64,000 nt of DNA from Dokdonella_A ginsengisoli (lineage in GTDB: Bacteria > Pseudomonadota > Gammaproteobacteria > Xanthomonadales > Rhodanobacteraceae), in assembly GCF_042652785.1 (NCBI RefSeq), contig NZ_JBHSHD010000010.1, forward strand, positions 744,001 through 808,000. The letters are read 5' to 3'. Below are positions 1-8,567 of the stretch, one piece after another. The position numbers were made by a program, and so were the translations under genes. The notes under the pieces are model-generated. The model ran no database searches. It was not told the DNA's origin and worked only from the letters and a program-made list of their open reading frames with translations. Numbering within the stretch: position 1 is the stretch's first letter; every line of letters starts with the position of its first letter.

Positions 1-175
1 CGGATCAAACGCGAAAATCCGCAAAGGTCTCCGCTCGGGCCTGGTGCAGTACGGGGACTTGTGCATGCGCTTCCCTCAATTTCCCATGTTCTCGATCGGG
101 CGATCTTCAGTTTCAACGCAACGCTGCGACATCCTCGGAAAGCCCTGGCTCTTTCGTCGGCGCCGCGCAGTCACC

Positions 176-496
176 TCACACCAGCAATGCCAAGAGCCGA
201 GCGATCACACTTAGCCCGGAGCCGACTGCATCGAGCAACTGAACCGCGGTCTTCTGCGCCCTGAGATCCCGTTCGAGTTCTCCGGCCGCGGCATCGAGTT
301 CCGCCGCGCTTGCTTTGCCTGCTTCCGAAAGGTCGCTGAACGTCTTCGTCACGAGAGCGTCGGCACTTCTTCGCAATGCACGCATCTGCTCGGCCCGCTG
401 AACCCTTCTTCTCTCGCTCAGCGCGTTGCGGTCGAGCGCTCTAACTCGCGCGTGGACCAGCAGCAAGTTGCCGATCGCCTGGGAGAAACTGTCCAT
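176..496 (-). CDS. Small protein of unknown function
   Basis: I do not recognise this 106-residue protein. It is rich in Ala, Arg and Leu, looks largely helical, and ends in a hydrophobic stretch (VIARLLALLV) that could be a membrane anchor. It starts 3 bp after the stop of the upstream lipoprotein gene on the same strand, so the two are almost certainly co-transcribed and translationally linked. Base composition is lower in GC than in the genes beyond 3.3 kb. No catalytic motif is visible. The coding call rests on the tight spacing and the intact frame. Confidence 0.6.
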   Translation of the reverse strand: MDSFSQAIGNLLLVHARVRALDRNALSERRRVQRAEQMRALRRSADALVTKTFSDLSEAGKASAAELDAAAGELERDLRAQKTAVQLLDAVGSGLSVIARLLALLV

Positions 497-499
497 ACG

Positions 500-1444
500 C
501 TATTCCCCTTCCTTCGCTGGTGCGTTCGCGCGGCGAATGTCATCAATGGCCTTGAGCGATGCCGCGATATCGTCGAGTACCATCTGCGCCGACTCGAGCG
601 TACCCTGCCCCGTGAGGATTGCCCTCCAAACGTCCTGCAACCCGGAGCTTGCGGTCTCCAGGGCCTGCAGCGGTGCTATTGCCGGCCCCGGAAGAAGTGA
701 GGCGCGTAAGGAAGCCTGCCATGCGGCGGCGTCTTCTACTTCACCGCTCAGGTAACTGGCTCGGACGTCGCGCTGGAACACGAGCTCTCTCTCGGCGATG
801 TCGATCGCTTCGATCGTCGCCTTGCTCGCCTTCAGAACACCGTCCTGTATGTCGATCGCCCTCGCAATATCGTCGGCATCGGCTTCGAGGCGAGCTCGCA
901 AGCGGGCCGCTTTGATCGCATCGCCGACGAGCCCGGCCATTGCCGACCACGCATCTTTCTGTGCGTCGCTCAACTTTGCGTCGGGCTCGAGCACCGCGCT
1001 CAGGTCGTTGATCCTGTCGATCAACCGTCCAGCCGCTCCAGCTGCTGCCGAATTGCTGTCATAGTCCGCTAGCGCTTTGAGTTGTCCAAAATAGCGAGAA
1101 AGTGCCTCGGCATGTGCCTGCAAGGCGAACATGCGGTCGACAAAAACCGCGTACTGGCGATAGGTCTGGTCGAAATCGGACATGGCATCCCGGCAGGCCT
1201 GGGACCGCTCGGCCTCATCCATGACCTCGCCCGCCGTGCAATGCGCGAGATCCTGACTCTCCTCGAGAAGGCTCTCCGTCGACCACGCCAGATATCGATC
1301 ACGCGTCAGCGGTATGACCTCTGCAGAAGCCGCACCATAGGCAATGCCCGCCTCTGCCAGCTTGGAAGCCTGGGAAACCGTTCCGCGCGAGGCGCATCCG
1401 GTCGCGAGCAGAGAAAATGCCGCTATCAAGAATATTCGGCTCAT
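500..1444 (-). CDS. Putative lipoprotein of unknown function
   Basis: The 314-residue product begins with a lipoprotein signal: a short hydrophobic stretch ending in the lipobox L-A-T-G-C, with Cys17 as the acylation site. The ATG at 1444 is preferred over the longer in-frame start at 1477 because a GGAG ribosome site lies just upstream and it places the signal at the N terminus. The mature part is Ala/Asp/Glu/Arg-rich and appears mostly alpha-helical with coiled-coil character; no enzyme motif is visible. Its stop is 3 bp from the following small gene. It probably sits on the periplasmic face of the outer or inner membrane. Function unknown. Confidence 0.75.
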   Translation of the reverse strand: MSRIFLIAAFSLLATGCASRGTVSQASKLAEAGIAYGAASAEVIPLTRDRYLAWSTESLLEESQDLAHCTAGEVMDEAERSQACRDAMSDFDQTYRQYAVFVDRMFALQAHAEALSRYFGQLKALADYDSNSAAAGAAGRLIDRINDLSAVLEPDAKLSDAQKDAWSAMAGLVGDAIKAARLRARLEADADDIARAIDIQDGVLKASKATIEAIDIAERELVFQRDVRASYLSGEVEDAAAWQASLRASLLPGPAIAPLQALETASSGLQDVWRAILTGQGTLESAQMVLDDIAASLKAIDDIRRANAPAKEGE

Positions 1445-1592
1445 CGGCTGCCTCCGTGATTCCTCTCTGTGTCGCACAAGTGATGGCTGAGCAACGACCG
1501 CGAAGAAGCTTCGCAGCCGGAGATGGCTAACACCGCCATGAGAATGGCATACGAATTATTTCTTCGGCCGGCCAATACATGGTAATCAACGC

Positions 1593-2438
1593 TCATAAAT
1601 CAGCGACGAAATTTATTATGGAGCGACCAAAGAAAGCGCCACGGTACAGCTCGTTGGTGACGGACCTGGGCGGAATCCCCGAACCGTCATCGAGCGTGCC
1701 CTCGACCCAGATTCGATACACAGGACCTGCCTCGACAGCAATCCCACCGTACGGGGGAAGACGGTCAAGATCCGCGAAGAAGACCTCTTTCAGACGTTTC
1801 AGGATGTTTTTCCTGACACCCACGATCCCCGCAATTCCTCTTGAAAGTGGCGCGCCATTCCCGGCGTTCGGAATGCCGACCTTTTCTATGTGAATCTGAA
1901 TGTCGCCCACTGCCATCTTTCTGTTCACCTTCACGGACACCCATGCTCGATCGCTGGGTGGCTTGGGCTTTTCCTGCTCCGGGTCCACGGGCGAGCGAAG
2001 CCCCAGAGCCTTGAAAAGCTGATTCACCGCGGCGCTTCCGCCGGCAAGCACACAAGCCGACAGAAACCGTGAAATCTTTGCATCCCCTGCAGATTCAGAC
2101 ACAGTGGACGCCCCCCGTGCTATGCGCACGATGCGATCGAAGATGTCGTAGTCGAAATGGACAACCACGAAGTATCCAATGGCAACTATTACGACAGTCT
2201 TTACCGCATGGCCATTGAAGAACTCCCGATACAGGCGCCATTGAAACAAAAGCGAGAGCGCGGATTCCATGACCGTCGCAACAACAAACAACCCAGTGAG
2301 TTCGCCAAGCAACTCTCCGAACACATCAGATGCCTGCTTGCCAACGTCGGGCTCCACGGGAATCGCCCAGCCAGAACCGGGAAGCAAGGCCAGTACCAAC
2401 GCACCGCAAAAGATGGCTCTGTTCACGATAATATTCAT
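1593..2438 (-). CDS. Membrane protein of unknown function with N-terminal signal
   Basis: This 281-residue protein starts with a cleavable-looking signal (hydrophobic core then G-W-A-I-P), followed by about three hydrophobic segments (roughly residues 35-60, 72-92 and 112-132) and a soluble C-terminal half of about 130 residues. The ATG at 2438 is chosen over 2477 because it places the signal at the N terminus. I recognise no family. It lies 148 bp upstream of the lipoprotein gene on the same strand, so the three genes may form one transcript encoding an envelope-associated assembly. GC is visibly lower than in the genes to its right, hinting at separate ancestry. Confidence 0.7.
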   Translation of the reverse strand: MNIIVNRAIFCGALVLALLPGSGWAIPVEPDVGKQASDVFGELLGELTGLFVVATVMESALSLLFQWRLYREFFNGHAVKTVVIVAIGYFVVVHFDYDIFDRIVRIARGASTVSESAGDAKISRFLSACVLAGGSAAVNQLFKALGLRSPVDPEQEKPKPPSDRAWVSVKVNRKMAVGDIQIHIEKVGIPNAGNGAPLSRGIAGIVGVRKNILKRLKEVFFADLDRLPPYGGIAVEAGPVYRIWVEGTLDDGSGIPPRSVTNELYRGAFFGRSIINFVADL

Positions 2439-2851
2439 ATATTTTTCACAAACTTCTGAGGTACGAAATTCTTCCAATAAAGAACCGAGGCCAGTGGATG
2501 CGCAGCGTTGTGTCCTTCACTGCAGTTCGGGGACACGCATCGAACGACGCCTGCCCACAAGCGAGAAGCGGCCATCGCAAATCCCCTTATTCGCGCCCGC
2601 ACTGTGACTGGCGCCTCATCGCTCACGCGTCCCCTTGTCCCGACTGACGACTCAATCCACGAGAACCCCTGAGCTAAAACTACCGAAAGTCGAATAGGCC
2701 AGCCATCCGCTCGATGTTTAGAATCACTCGTGGCGAGGCTCGCATCGCTCGGGAACGGCGCAGGCGGTTTTAGCCATACAGCAATAGTGAGAAGATGTCG
2801 TGAGCTTCGCTGAATCTTCAGCTTTTCTGTTGTCGAGGAAGGGGAACGACA
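2439..2851. other. Intergenic region between divergent genes
   Basis: This 413 bp stretch separates the leftward membrane-protein gene from the rightward XRE regulator. I see no convincing coding frame. It is relatively AT-rich, as expected of two divergent promoters, and contains the 14 bp inverted repeat listed separately close to the regulator start. Confidence 0.5.
2809..2822 (+). promoter_or_regulatory. Inverted repeat upstream of XRE regulator, possible autoregulatory operator
   Basis: GCTGAA-TC-TTCAGC is a perfect 6 bp inverted repeat with a 2 bp centre, about 30 bp before the ATG of the XRE-type regulator. XRE/Cro-type repressors often bind short inverted repeats near their own start. 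No second copy was noticed in the window, so its role is a guess. Confidence 0.3.
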
Positions 2852-3250
2852 ATGGTGACGACGACACGCAAGCGTCGAGTGGGTGATCGCGCTTTTACCG
2901 GGCCGCTACCGATCCGCATCAAGCATGCGCGGCGGGTCGCGGGCGTTACCCAGGCCCTTCTCGCGCGTGCCGTCGGCGTGGGGCCCAGCGCAGTCGCCCA
3001 ATGGGAATCCCCCGGCGGCTCCTCGCCTACGGTCGCTCACCTGGTACAGATTGCGGTGAGCTGCGGCGTGTCTTTCGAATGGCTCGCCACCGGGAGAGGC
3101 CCTGTCGCGGTCGCCGCAGGCGACGTACCCGCGATCGAACCCGCTTCGTTCGCGGTGGACTTCATGGAAGAACGCATGCTGACCGCGTTCCGGCGAGTCC
3201 CGGCCAGAAAGCGCGAATGCTTCCTCACATGGATGGAAGAGTTCTTCTAA
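2852..3250 (+). CDS. XRE-family helix-turn-helix regulator
   Basis: A 132-residue cytoplasmic DNA-binding protein. Residues about 20-80 form a Cro/C1-type helix-turn-helix: an I-x-x-A-R-R-x-A-G-V-T-Q-x-x-L-A-R-x-V-G-V start, then S-A-V-A-Q-W-E as recognition helix and the turn leading to G-V-S-F-E-W-L-A-T-G. The C-terminal 45 residues (basic, ending W-M-E-E-F-F) may mediate dimerisation or ligand response. A strong GAGGAAGGGGA ribosome site precedes the ATG. It stands alone between the divergent membrane gene and the downstream CadC-like regulator; targets are unknown. The inverted repeat just upstream suggests autoregulation. Confidence 0.8.
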   Translation: MVTTTRKRRVGDRAFTGPLPIRIKHARRVAGVTQALLARAVGVGPSAVAQWESPGGSSPTVAHLVQIAVSCGVSFEWLATGRGPVAVAAGDVPAIEPASFAVDFMEERMLTAFRRVPARKRECFLTWMEEFF

Positions 3251-3316
3251 GCACGAGCGGGCGCGTTCGCGGTCCGGACCGGCGCCGCTCCCGGCAGCGC
3301 CGGCTAAGCTACGCGC

Positions 3317-5650
3317 ATGACCCACGTCGTCTATGAGTTCGGTGACTTTCTCCTCGACCCGCTCACGCGGGAGCTTCGCCGGGGAGGCGTCGCCGAGAAC
3401 CTTCCGGTCAGCACGGTCGACTGCCTCATCTACCTCGTCCGGCATCGCAATCGGTCGGTCGGACGCGACGAACTCGCCTCGGCCGTGTGGGGGCGGGTCG
3501 ACGTCAGCGAAGCCTCGATCACGCAGGCGATCATGCGGCTGCGCCGCGTCGTGGGCGATGCCTCGTGCATCAGGACGACGCCACGCCTGGGCTACCGATG
3601 GGCCTTCGAGCCCACCAGCGAGCACTCGCCGGAAACGCAGGCCGCCATCGATCCGCCCGTTGCGACGACGGCAGCCGTCCCTGTGCGAAGACACAGGATC
3701 CGCGGCATTGCCCTGGCCGCCGCGGCGACGCTGATCCTCGCGATTCTCGTCGTGACGGCATGGTCGCTGCCCGCGCGCCGCGCCGCCGAGCCGCCCGCTG
3801 TTTCGCCCTCCTCCCCCTCCTCCTCCGACCTCACGCCACTGGCCGCGATGGTTCTGCCGGCTGGCGTGGAGGCGGCGGGCGACTGGGCGTGGCTGCGCCT
3901 GGGCCTGATGGACCTGGTCGCCAATCGCCTGCGCGACGGCGGCCTTACGACCACCCCGAGCGAAACCACGGTGGGCTTGATCAACGCCAGGCGACTGGAC
4001 GTCGACAAGCTCGAAGTGGATCCGTCGTTCGCGCACGTGGCTGCCTTGTTGATCAAGCCCAAGGTCTCGCTGACCGACGGCGTGTGGAGCGTCGAGCTGT
4101 CCGCACGGGAACCCGCCAACGCGCGGCGCATCGCCACCGCGCAGGATCGCGATGTGCTGGTCGCCGCGCGCCGCGCCGCGGACACGCTGCTGCTCGCCCT
4201 CGGCCGCACGCCGGCCCTGCAGACCAGCGCGCCCGAGGGCGTGGAAGAACTGGCGCAGCGGATCGCCGCCGCCGGCCTCGCCGGCCAGCTCGATGCGGCC
4301 CGCGCGATCGCCGAGCGCGCCACGCCGCAACAGCTTGCCCGCCCGGAAATCGCCCTCAGCCTGGCCTACGTGGATTTCTACAAGGGCGACTACCCGGCCA
4401 GCCGCGCGCGCTGCGAAGCCCTGCTCGACCAGAATCCGGCGGTGCGCGACCCGCGCATGCACGCGCTCGTGCTGAATCAGTTGGGCGTGATCGATTTCCG
4501 CGAGCAGAAATTCGCCGAGGCGGGTGCCGCTTTCGACCAGGCGCTCGAGCTCCTGAAGTCGGTGAACGATCCGAAAGCCAAGGCGGCCGCGCATACCGGG
4601 CGCGGCGGGGTCGACGTGCTGGAGGGGCGCATCGATGCCGCCACCGCCCAGATGGGCCAGGCGCGGCTGTTGCACGAGGCGAGCAACGACGTGTTCGGCA
4701 TGGCGAGGGTCGACCTGAATCTCGGCGCCATCGCCATGTACCGCGGGCAGCCACAGGCGGCGATACCCATCTTCGAGCAGACCGCCGAGCGTTTCGAAGC
4801 CCTCTCCGTTCCGGAGGCTCGCGATTCCGCCCTGCGCTCCCTGGTCGAGGCGTACGCGATGCTGCTGGAACACGACAAGGCGCTCGCTGCGGCCGAGCGG
4901 CTCGGTCGCGAGGATGCGCAGGCCCCCAATGCTCGGGAGCGCTGGTGGAACGTTCTCAGCCGTGCGGTGGCGCTGTCGGGTGTCGGCCGCCTGGACGAAG
5001 CCGTCGCCCTGCTCGGGCGCCTGAAGAAGGACAGCGATCCCGGCGCCGACGCGGCGGTTCGCAGCGAGGCCGACGCAGCGCTGGCCGAGATCGCCTTCGC
5101 GCGCGGCGACTACGGCGAGGCCGAACGAAATGCCTCGGCGGCGCTGACGCCCGCCTTGGAAGCCGCGAACGACCAGGACTATTTCGCGGTGTGGTTCACC
5201 CGGATACGAGCCATGCAGAGCCAGGGCGACCACGCCGCTGCCGCCGCGGAATCGGTCCGCCTGAAGCCATGGGCGGCGCAGTCCCCCAACGAACGCCGCG
5301 CCCTCTACCTGCGGCTGCTGCAGGCCGCGCAGGACCGGCTCGAAGGCCGCCACCAGGCCTCGCTCCTGGGCTTCGCCGAAGCGCTGGCGCAGGCCGAACG
5401 CTCGGGCATTCCCGAGGACATACTCGCCGTCGCGAGCCCGTACGCGGAGGCTCTCGTGGACGCCGGGAAGACCGACGAGGCCTCCGCTCTGGCCGGGCGA
5501 GTCGCGCCATGGGCGGAGCGCGACATGCGCAGCGCCCTCATCGCGGCGCGGGTCTATGACGCGGTGCAAAACCCGGAGGCCGCCCTGCGTTCCCGGCATC
5601 AGGCGCGCAGACTCGCCGGCGAGAGGCCGATTGCGTTCCCGGCGCGGTGA
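3317..5650 (+). CDS. CadC/ToxR-like transmembrane winged-helix regulator with TPR-type sensor domain
   Basis: The 777-residue protein has an OmpR/ToxR-type winged helix at residues about 5-100 (F-L-L-D-P near the start, the S-I-T-Q-A-I-M-R-L-R-R recognition helix, and the wing G-Y-R-W). A single membrane segment follows at about 130-151, then roughly 600 residues of Ala-rich helical repeats of the TPR kind. This is the one-component architecture of CadC/ToxR: cytoplasmic DNA-binding domain, inner-membrane span, extracytoplasmic sensor. There is no receiver domain. The nearest downstream genes encode secreted repeat proteins, which are plausible but unproven targets. Confidence 0.85.
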   Translation: MTHVVYEFGDFLLDPLTRELRRGGVAENLPVSTVDCLIYLVRHRNRSVGRDELASAVWGRVDVSEASITQAIMRLRRVVGDASCIRTTPRLGYRWAFEPTSEHSPETQAAIDPPVATTAAVPVRRHRIRGIALAAAATLILAILVVTAWSLPARRAAEPPAVSPSSPSSSDLTPLAAMVLPAGVEAAGDWAWLRLGLMDLVANRLRDGGLTTTPSETTVGLINARRLDVDKLEVDPSFAHVAALLIKPKVSLTDGVWSVELSAREPANARRIATAQDRDVLVAARRAADTLLLALGRTPALQTSAPEGVEELAQRIAAAGLAGQLDAARAIAERATPQQLARPEIALSLAYVDFYKGDYPASRARCEALLDQNPAVRDPRMHALVLNQLGVIDFREQKFAEAGAAFDQALELLKSVNDPKAKAAAHTGRGGVDVLEGRIDAATAQMGQARLLHEASNDVFGMARVDLNLGAIAMYRGQPQAAIPIFEQTAERFEALSVPEARDSALRSLVEAYAMLLEHDKALAAAERLGREDAQAPNARERWWNVLSRAVALSGVGRLDEAVALLGRLKKDSDPGADAAVRSEADAALAEIAFARGDYGEAERNASAALTPALEAANDQDYFAVWFTRIRAMQSQGDHAAAAAESVRLKPWAAQSPNERRALYLRLLQAAQDRLEGRHQASLLGFAEALAQAERSGIPEDILAVASPYAEALVDAGKTDEASALAGRVAPWAERDMRSALIAARVYDAVQNPEAALRSRHQARRLAGERPIAFPAR

Positions 5651-6065
5651 CCGACGGCGACGGTGACGTCGCCAAGCGCGACGTCCGCAGGAAACACCGT
5701 CGAATCAGCACCTTCTACGCCCGAAATACTCCCTTTCTACTTCCTCGTTCACGGCCGATGCGGGAACTGCCGCACCCGTTGCGTCATGGTGGGGTTCTCC
5801 GATGGCCGGAGAACGCTTCACCCGGACGGTAGCGTGCACGACACCCCCGGCGAAGCCGATACGGATCTCGGCGCGCTGCAGCACCTGGAAGAAATGACTC
5901 CTTATCCACCGCGGTACCGGCACCGGTCGTGCTGACCGCCGCGAAGCATCGGGAAGCGCCATCGGCCTCCCGCCCCGCCCTCTCCTTTCGAGCCCCGGTG
6001 CCCGGCGCCGGCGAAGGGATCGGCGGCTTCGCGTCTCCACGTAACCTTCGAGGAACCCATCCCGC
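5651..6065. other. Intergenic region with possible terminator and promoter
   Basis: This 415 bp region follows the CadC-like regulator and precedes the secreted FG-GAP protein. A hairpin lies at its left end (listed separately). Short frames exist here, one containing closely spaced cysteines, but none has a good ribosome site or a recognisable product, so I read the stretch as non-coding. Confidence 0.45.
5665..5685 (+). terminator. Possible hairpin terminator after CadC-like regulator
   Basis: GACGTCGC and GCGACGTC form an 8 bp perfect stem around a 5-base loop, beginning 15 bp after the stop codon. No T-tract follows, so it is a weak intrinsic terminator candidate. Confidence 0.35.
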
Positions 6066-8267
6066 ATGAACGGCTTTGCTTTCGTATCGCGCCGACGTCT
6101 CCTGCAAGCACTGCGCTCCATGGCCTGCGTGGCCCTGCTGGCCGGTGCGATCCCGCTGTGCGCCGCGGCTCCGCAAAAACCCGCCTTGTCGAAATCATCG
6201 GCGCCGGCCGACCTGCGCGCGGCCATCCGCCGCACGCTCGGCGAGGACGGATGGGTGCAGATGCAGGATTTCACCGAAGCCGATCCCGGGTTCGATCCGG
6301 AATTCGGTGTCTCCGTGGCGTTGCACGGCACCACGGCCATGGTCGGCGCGCAGCAGGCCAAGATCGGCGACAACAGCGGCCAGGGCGCCGTGTACGTGTT
6401 CGAGAAATCCGACGGCGTGTGGACCCGCACGCAGAAGCTCGTCTCCGACGACGGCCAGGCGAACGACCTGTTCGGCGACGCGATCGCATTCAGCGGCGAC
6501 ACCGCGCTCATCGGCGCCTATGGTGCGACGATCAACGACAACTTCGCGCAGGGCGCGGTGTACGTGTTCACCTTCGCGGAAGGCACCTGGACCCAGACGC
6601 AGAAGATTTTCCTCGACGACGGACAGTCGAACGACAACTTCGGCTACTCGATCGGACTGAGCGGCACCACCGCCATCATCGGCGCGGACGGCGCGAAGGT
6701 CGGCACCAACGAATTCCAGGGGGCCGCCTTCGTCTACGACGGCTCCTCCGGAAGCTGGACCAGGACCCAGAAGCTCACCGCCGGCGACGGCTGGATCGGC
6801 GACATCTTCGGCTACTCGGTCGCGCTTGACGGCGACCGCGCGATGATCGGTGCGTACGGCAACAACGGCTACCAGGGCGCGGTGTACGTGTTCGGCGGGA
6901 GCGACGGTGCGTGGACCCAGACGCAGAAGCTCCTCGCCGGCGACGGCTCTCCCAACACCTACTTCGGCTACGCGACGGCGCTGTCCGGATCGACCCTGCT
7001 GGTCGGCGCGTGGGGCGGAAATCCCGGCGGCAACGACATGCAGGGCTCGGTCTACGTCTTCACCGGATCCGACGGCACTTGGACCCAGACCCAGCAGCTC
7101 ACCGCCAGCGATGGCCTGCCCCACGACAAGTTCGGCCACTCGGTCGCGCTCCAGGGCACGACCGCCCTGATCGGCGCCGACGGATGGAGCAACAGCAGCG
7201 CGCAGGGCGCGGTCTATGCCTTCGACGGCTCCTCCGGCGCGTTCGTCGAGACGCAGCGGTTCGTGGCCAGCGACGGCGCGCCGAGCTTCCAGTTCGGACT
7301 CCCGGTGACGCTCGACGGCGATACGGCACTGGTCGGTTCCTGGCTGTGGCGATCCCCGGAAGGCACGGTGCCGGGCAAGGCCTATTTCTTCCAGTACCAC
7401 GGGACGCCGCTGCCCACCTACACGGTCGGGGGTTCGGTCAGCGGCCTCGCCGGCAGCGGCCTGGTGCTGCGCCAGAACGGCGGCGACGATCTGCCGATCG
7501 CCGCGGACGGCGACTTCACCTTCGCCACGCCGGTCTACGACGGCAGCCACTATGCGGTCAGCATCGCCGCACAGCCCCGCGATCCGGCCCAGACCTGCTC
7601 CGTCGCCAACGGCAACGGCACGCTCGCCGGCGCGAACGTCGCCAACGTGGTCGTGACCTGCGTCGACAGCGTCATCGACTACATTTTCGCCGACGGTTTC
7701 GAAAGCGGCGGCTCCGCCACGCTGGCACAGACGACCGATACCGCGCCGGTCGCCCAGAACTCGATCGCATGCAGCCACGACTCCGGCGGCACGACCGCCG
7801 AGAACCAGTACTGGCGCCGCTACTACTTCAGCGAGCACGGCGTGACCACGATGGCCAGCGTCACCAGCGTCGACGTGGCGGTCGAGCAGACCATCGGCGC
7901 GCCGAACATGACCGTCACGCTGTACACGATCCCGCATTCCGTGACCGTCGACACGATCGATCTCGGCCAGCTGACCCAGATCGGCCAGGCCGTCGTCGCC
8001 TCTCCCGCCGATGCCCTGCTGGCCACGGTCAACGTGCCGGTCACCGGCACCGTCACCGACCCCGTCGACAGCGACCTGGTGGTGGAAGTCTCCACCGACG
8101 ACGGCACCGAAGACGGGACGACCTTCTACATCGGCTCCACGACGTCGGCCCAGACGCATCCGAGCTTCATCAGCTCCGCTTCGTGCAACATTCCCTATCC
8201 GACGACGACCGCCAACGTCGGCTATCCGGACATGCACATCATCCAGGCGGTCAACATCACCGACTGA
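6066..8267 (+). CDS. Secreted FG-GAP/beta-propeller repeat protein with internal IFADGFE motif
   Basis: A 733-residue exported protein with a signal peptide (basic start, hydrophobic core, C-A-A-A-P). Residues about 60-460 are tandem repeats of roughly 53 residues with the pattern Q-G-A-V-Y-V-F, W-T-Q-T-Q-K-L, D-G, F-G-x-S, G-T-T-A-x-I-G-A, typical of FG-GAP propeller blades. A small beta domain follows. The motif I-F-A-D-G-F-E, which ends three other exported proteins in this window, is here internal (residues 540-546) and followed by about 187 more residues with their own beta-rich domain. The product is probably extracellular or surface-bound, with a binding role. A hairpin terminator follows. 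Confidence 0.8.
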   Translation: MNGFAFVSRRRLLQALRSMACVALLAGAIPLCAAAPQKPALSKSSAPADLRAAIRRTLGEDGWVQMQDFTEADPGFDPEFGVSVALHGTTAMVGAQQAKIGDNSGQGAVYVFEKSDGVWTRTQKLVSDDGQANDLFGDAIAFSGDTALIGAYGATINDNFAQGAVYVFTFAEGTWTQTQKIFLDDGQSNDNFGYSIGLSGTTAIIGADGAKVGTNEFQGAAFVYDGSSGSWTRTQKLTAGDGWIGDIFGYSVALDGDRAMIGAYGNNGYQGAVYVFGGSDGAWTQTQKLLAGDGSPNTYFGYATALSGSTLLVGAWGGNPGGNDMQGSVYVFTGSDGTWTQTQQLTASDGLPHDKFGHSVALQGTTALIGADGWSNSSAQGAVYAFDGSSGAFVETQRFVASDGAPSFQFGLPVTLDGDTALVGSWLWRSPEGTVPGKAYFFQYHGTPLPTYTVGGSVSGLAGSGLVLRQNGGDDLPIAADGDFTFATPVYDGSHYAVSIAAQPRDPAQTCSVANGNGTLAGANVANVVVTCVDSVIDYIFADGFESGGSATLAQTTDTAPVAQNSIACSHDSGGTTAENQYWRRYYFSEHGVTTMASVTSVDVAVEQTIGAPNMTVTLYTIPHSVTVDTIDLGQLTQIGQAVVASPADALLATVNVPVTGTVTDPVDSDLVVEVSTDDGTEDGTTFYIGSTTSAQTHPSFISSASCNIPYPTTTANVGYPDMHIIQAVNITD

Positions 8268-8567
8268 GCGGGCCGGCTCGGTCCCATCGCGCCCCGGCGG
8301 CGCGATGGGCTTGCCGGCACGGCGGCCTTGCCATGCCTCCGGCTCGGCCCGCGAGCGGACGGACACCGCTCGCCGCCGGGTGGCCGCACTCGCCGCTCCT
8401 CCGACGGGACTTCGGAGCCCGGGATGCGCCGCTCCCCGGCTCCGGGGCCGGCTTAACGACTATGTCATAGCGATGTCACGCCCGTTTGATGCGCCGATCG
8501 GGCCGAGCGCTACTGTCGCCGACGGTCGTCGCTCGGCCCCTTCCTCATTGAATAGGCGCATCTACCG
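8268..8567. other. Intergenic region with terminator and promoter
   Basis: About 300 bp between two secreted-protein genes. It begins with a strong hairpin and otherwise shows no credible gene; the promoter of the following gene presumably lies in its right half. Confidence 0.5.
8283..8309 (+). terminator. Hairpin terminator
   Basis: CCCATCGCGCC pairs with GGCGCGATGGG in an 11 bp perfect stem with a 5-base loop, 15 bp after the stop of the FG-GAP gene. There is no clear T-tract. Confidence 0.6.

Noticed and set aside
2906..5599. Long minus-strand open frame opposite the CadC-like regulator
   Set aside because: Low-complexity Arg/Gly-rich product; the plus strand encodes a clear winged helix and TPR-type repeats.
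5663..5935. 90-codon frame with a Cys-rich patch after the CadC-like gene
   Set aside because: Tempting closely spaced cysteines, but no ribosome site and mixed low-complexity sequence; overlaps a terminator candidate.
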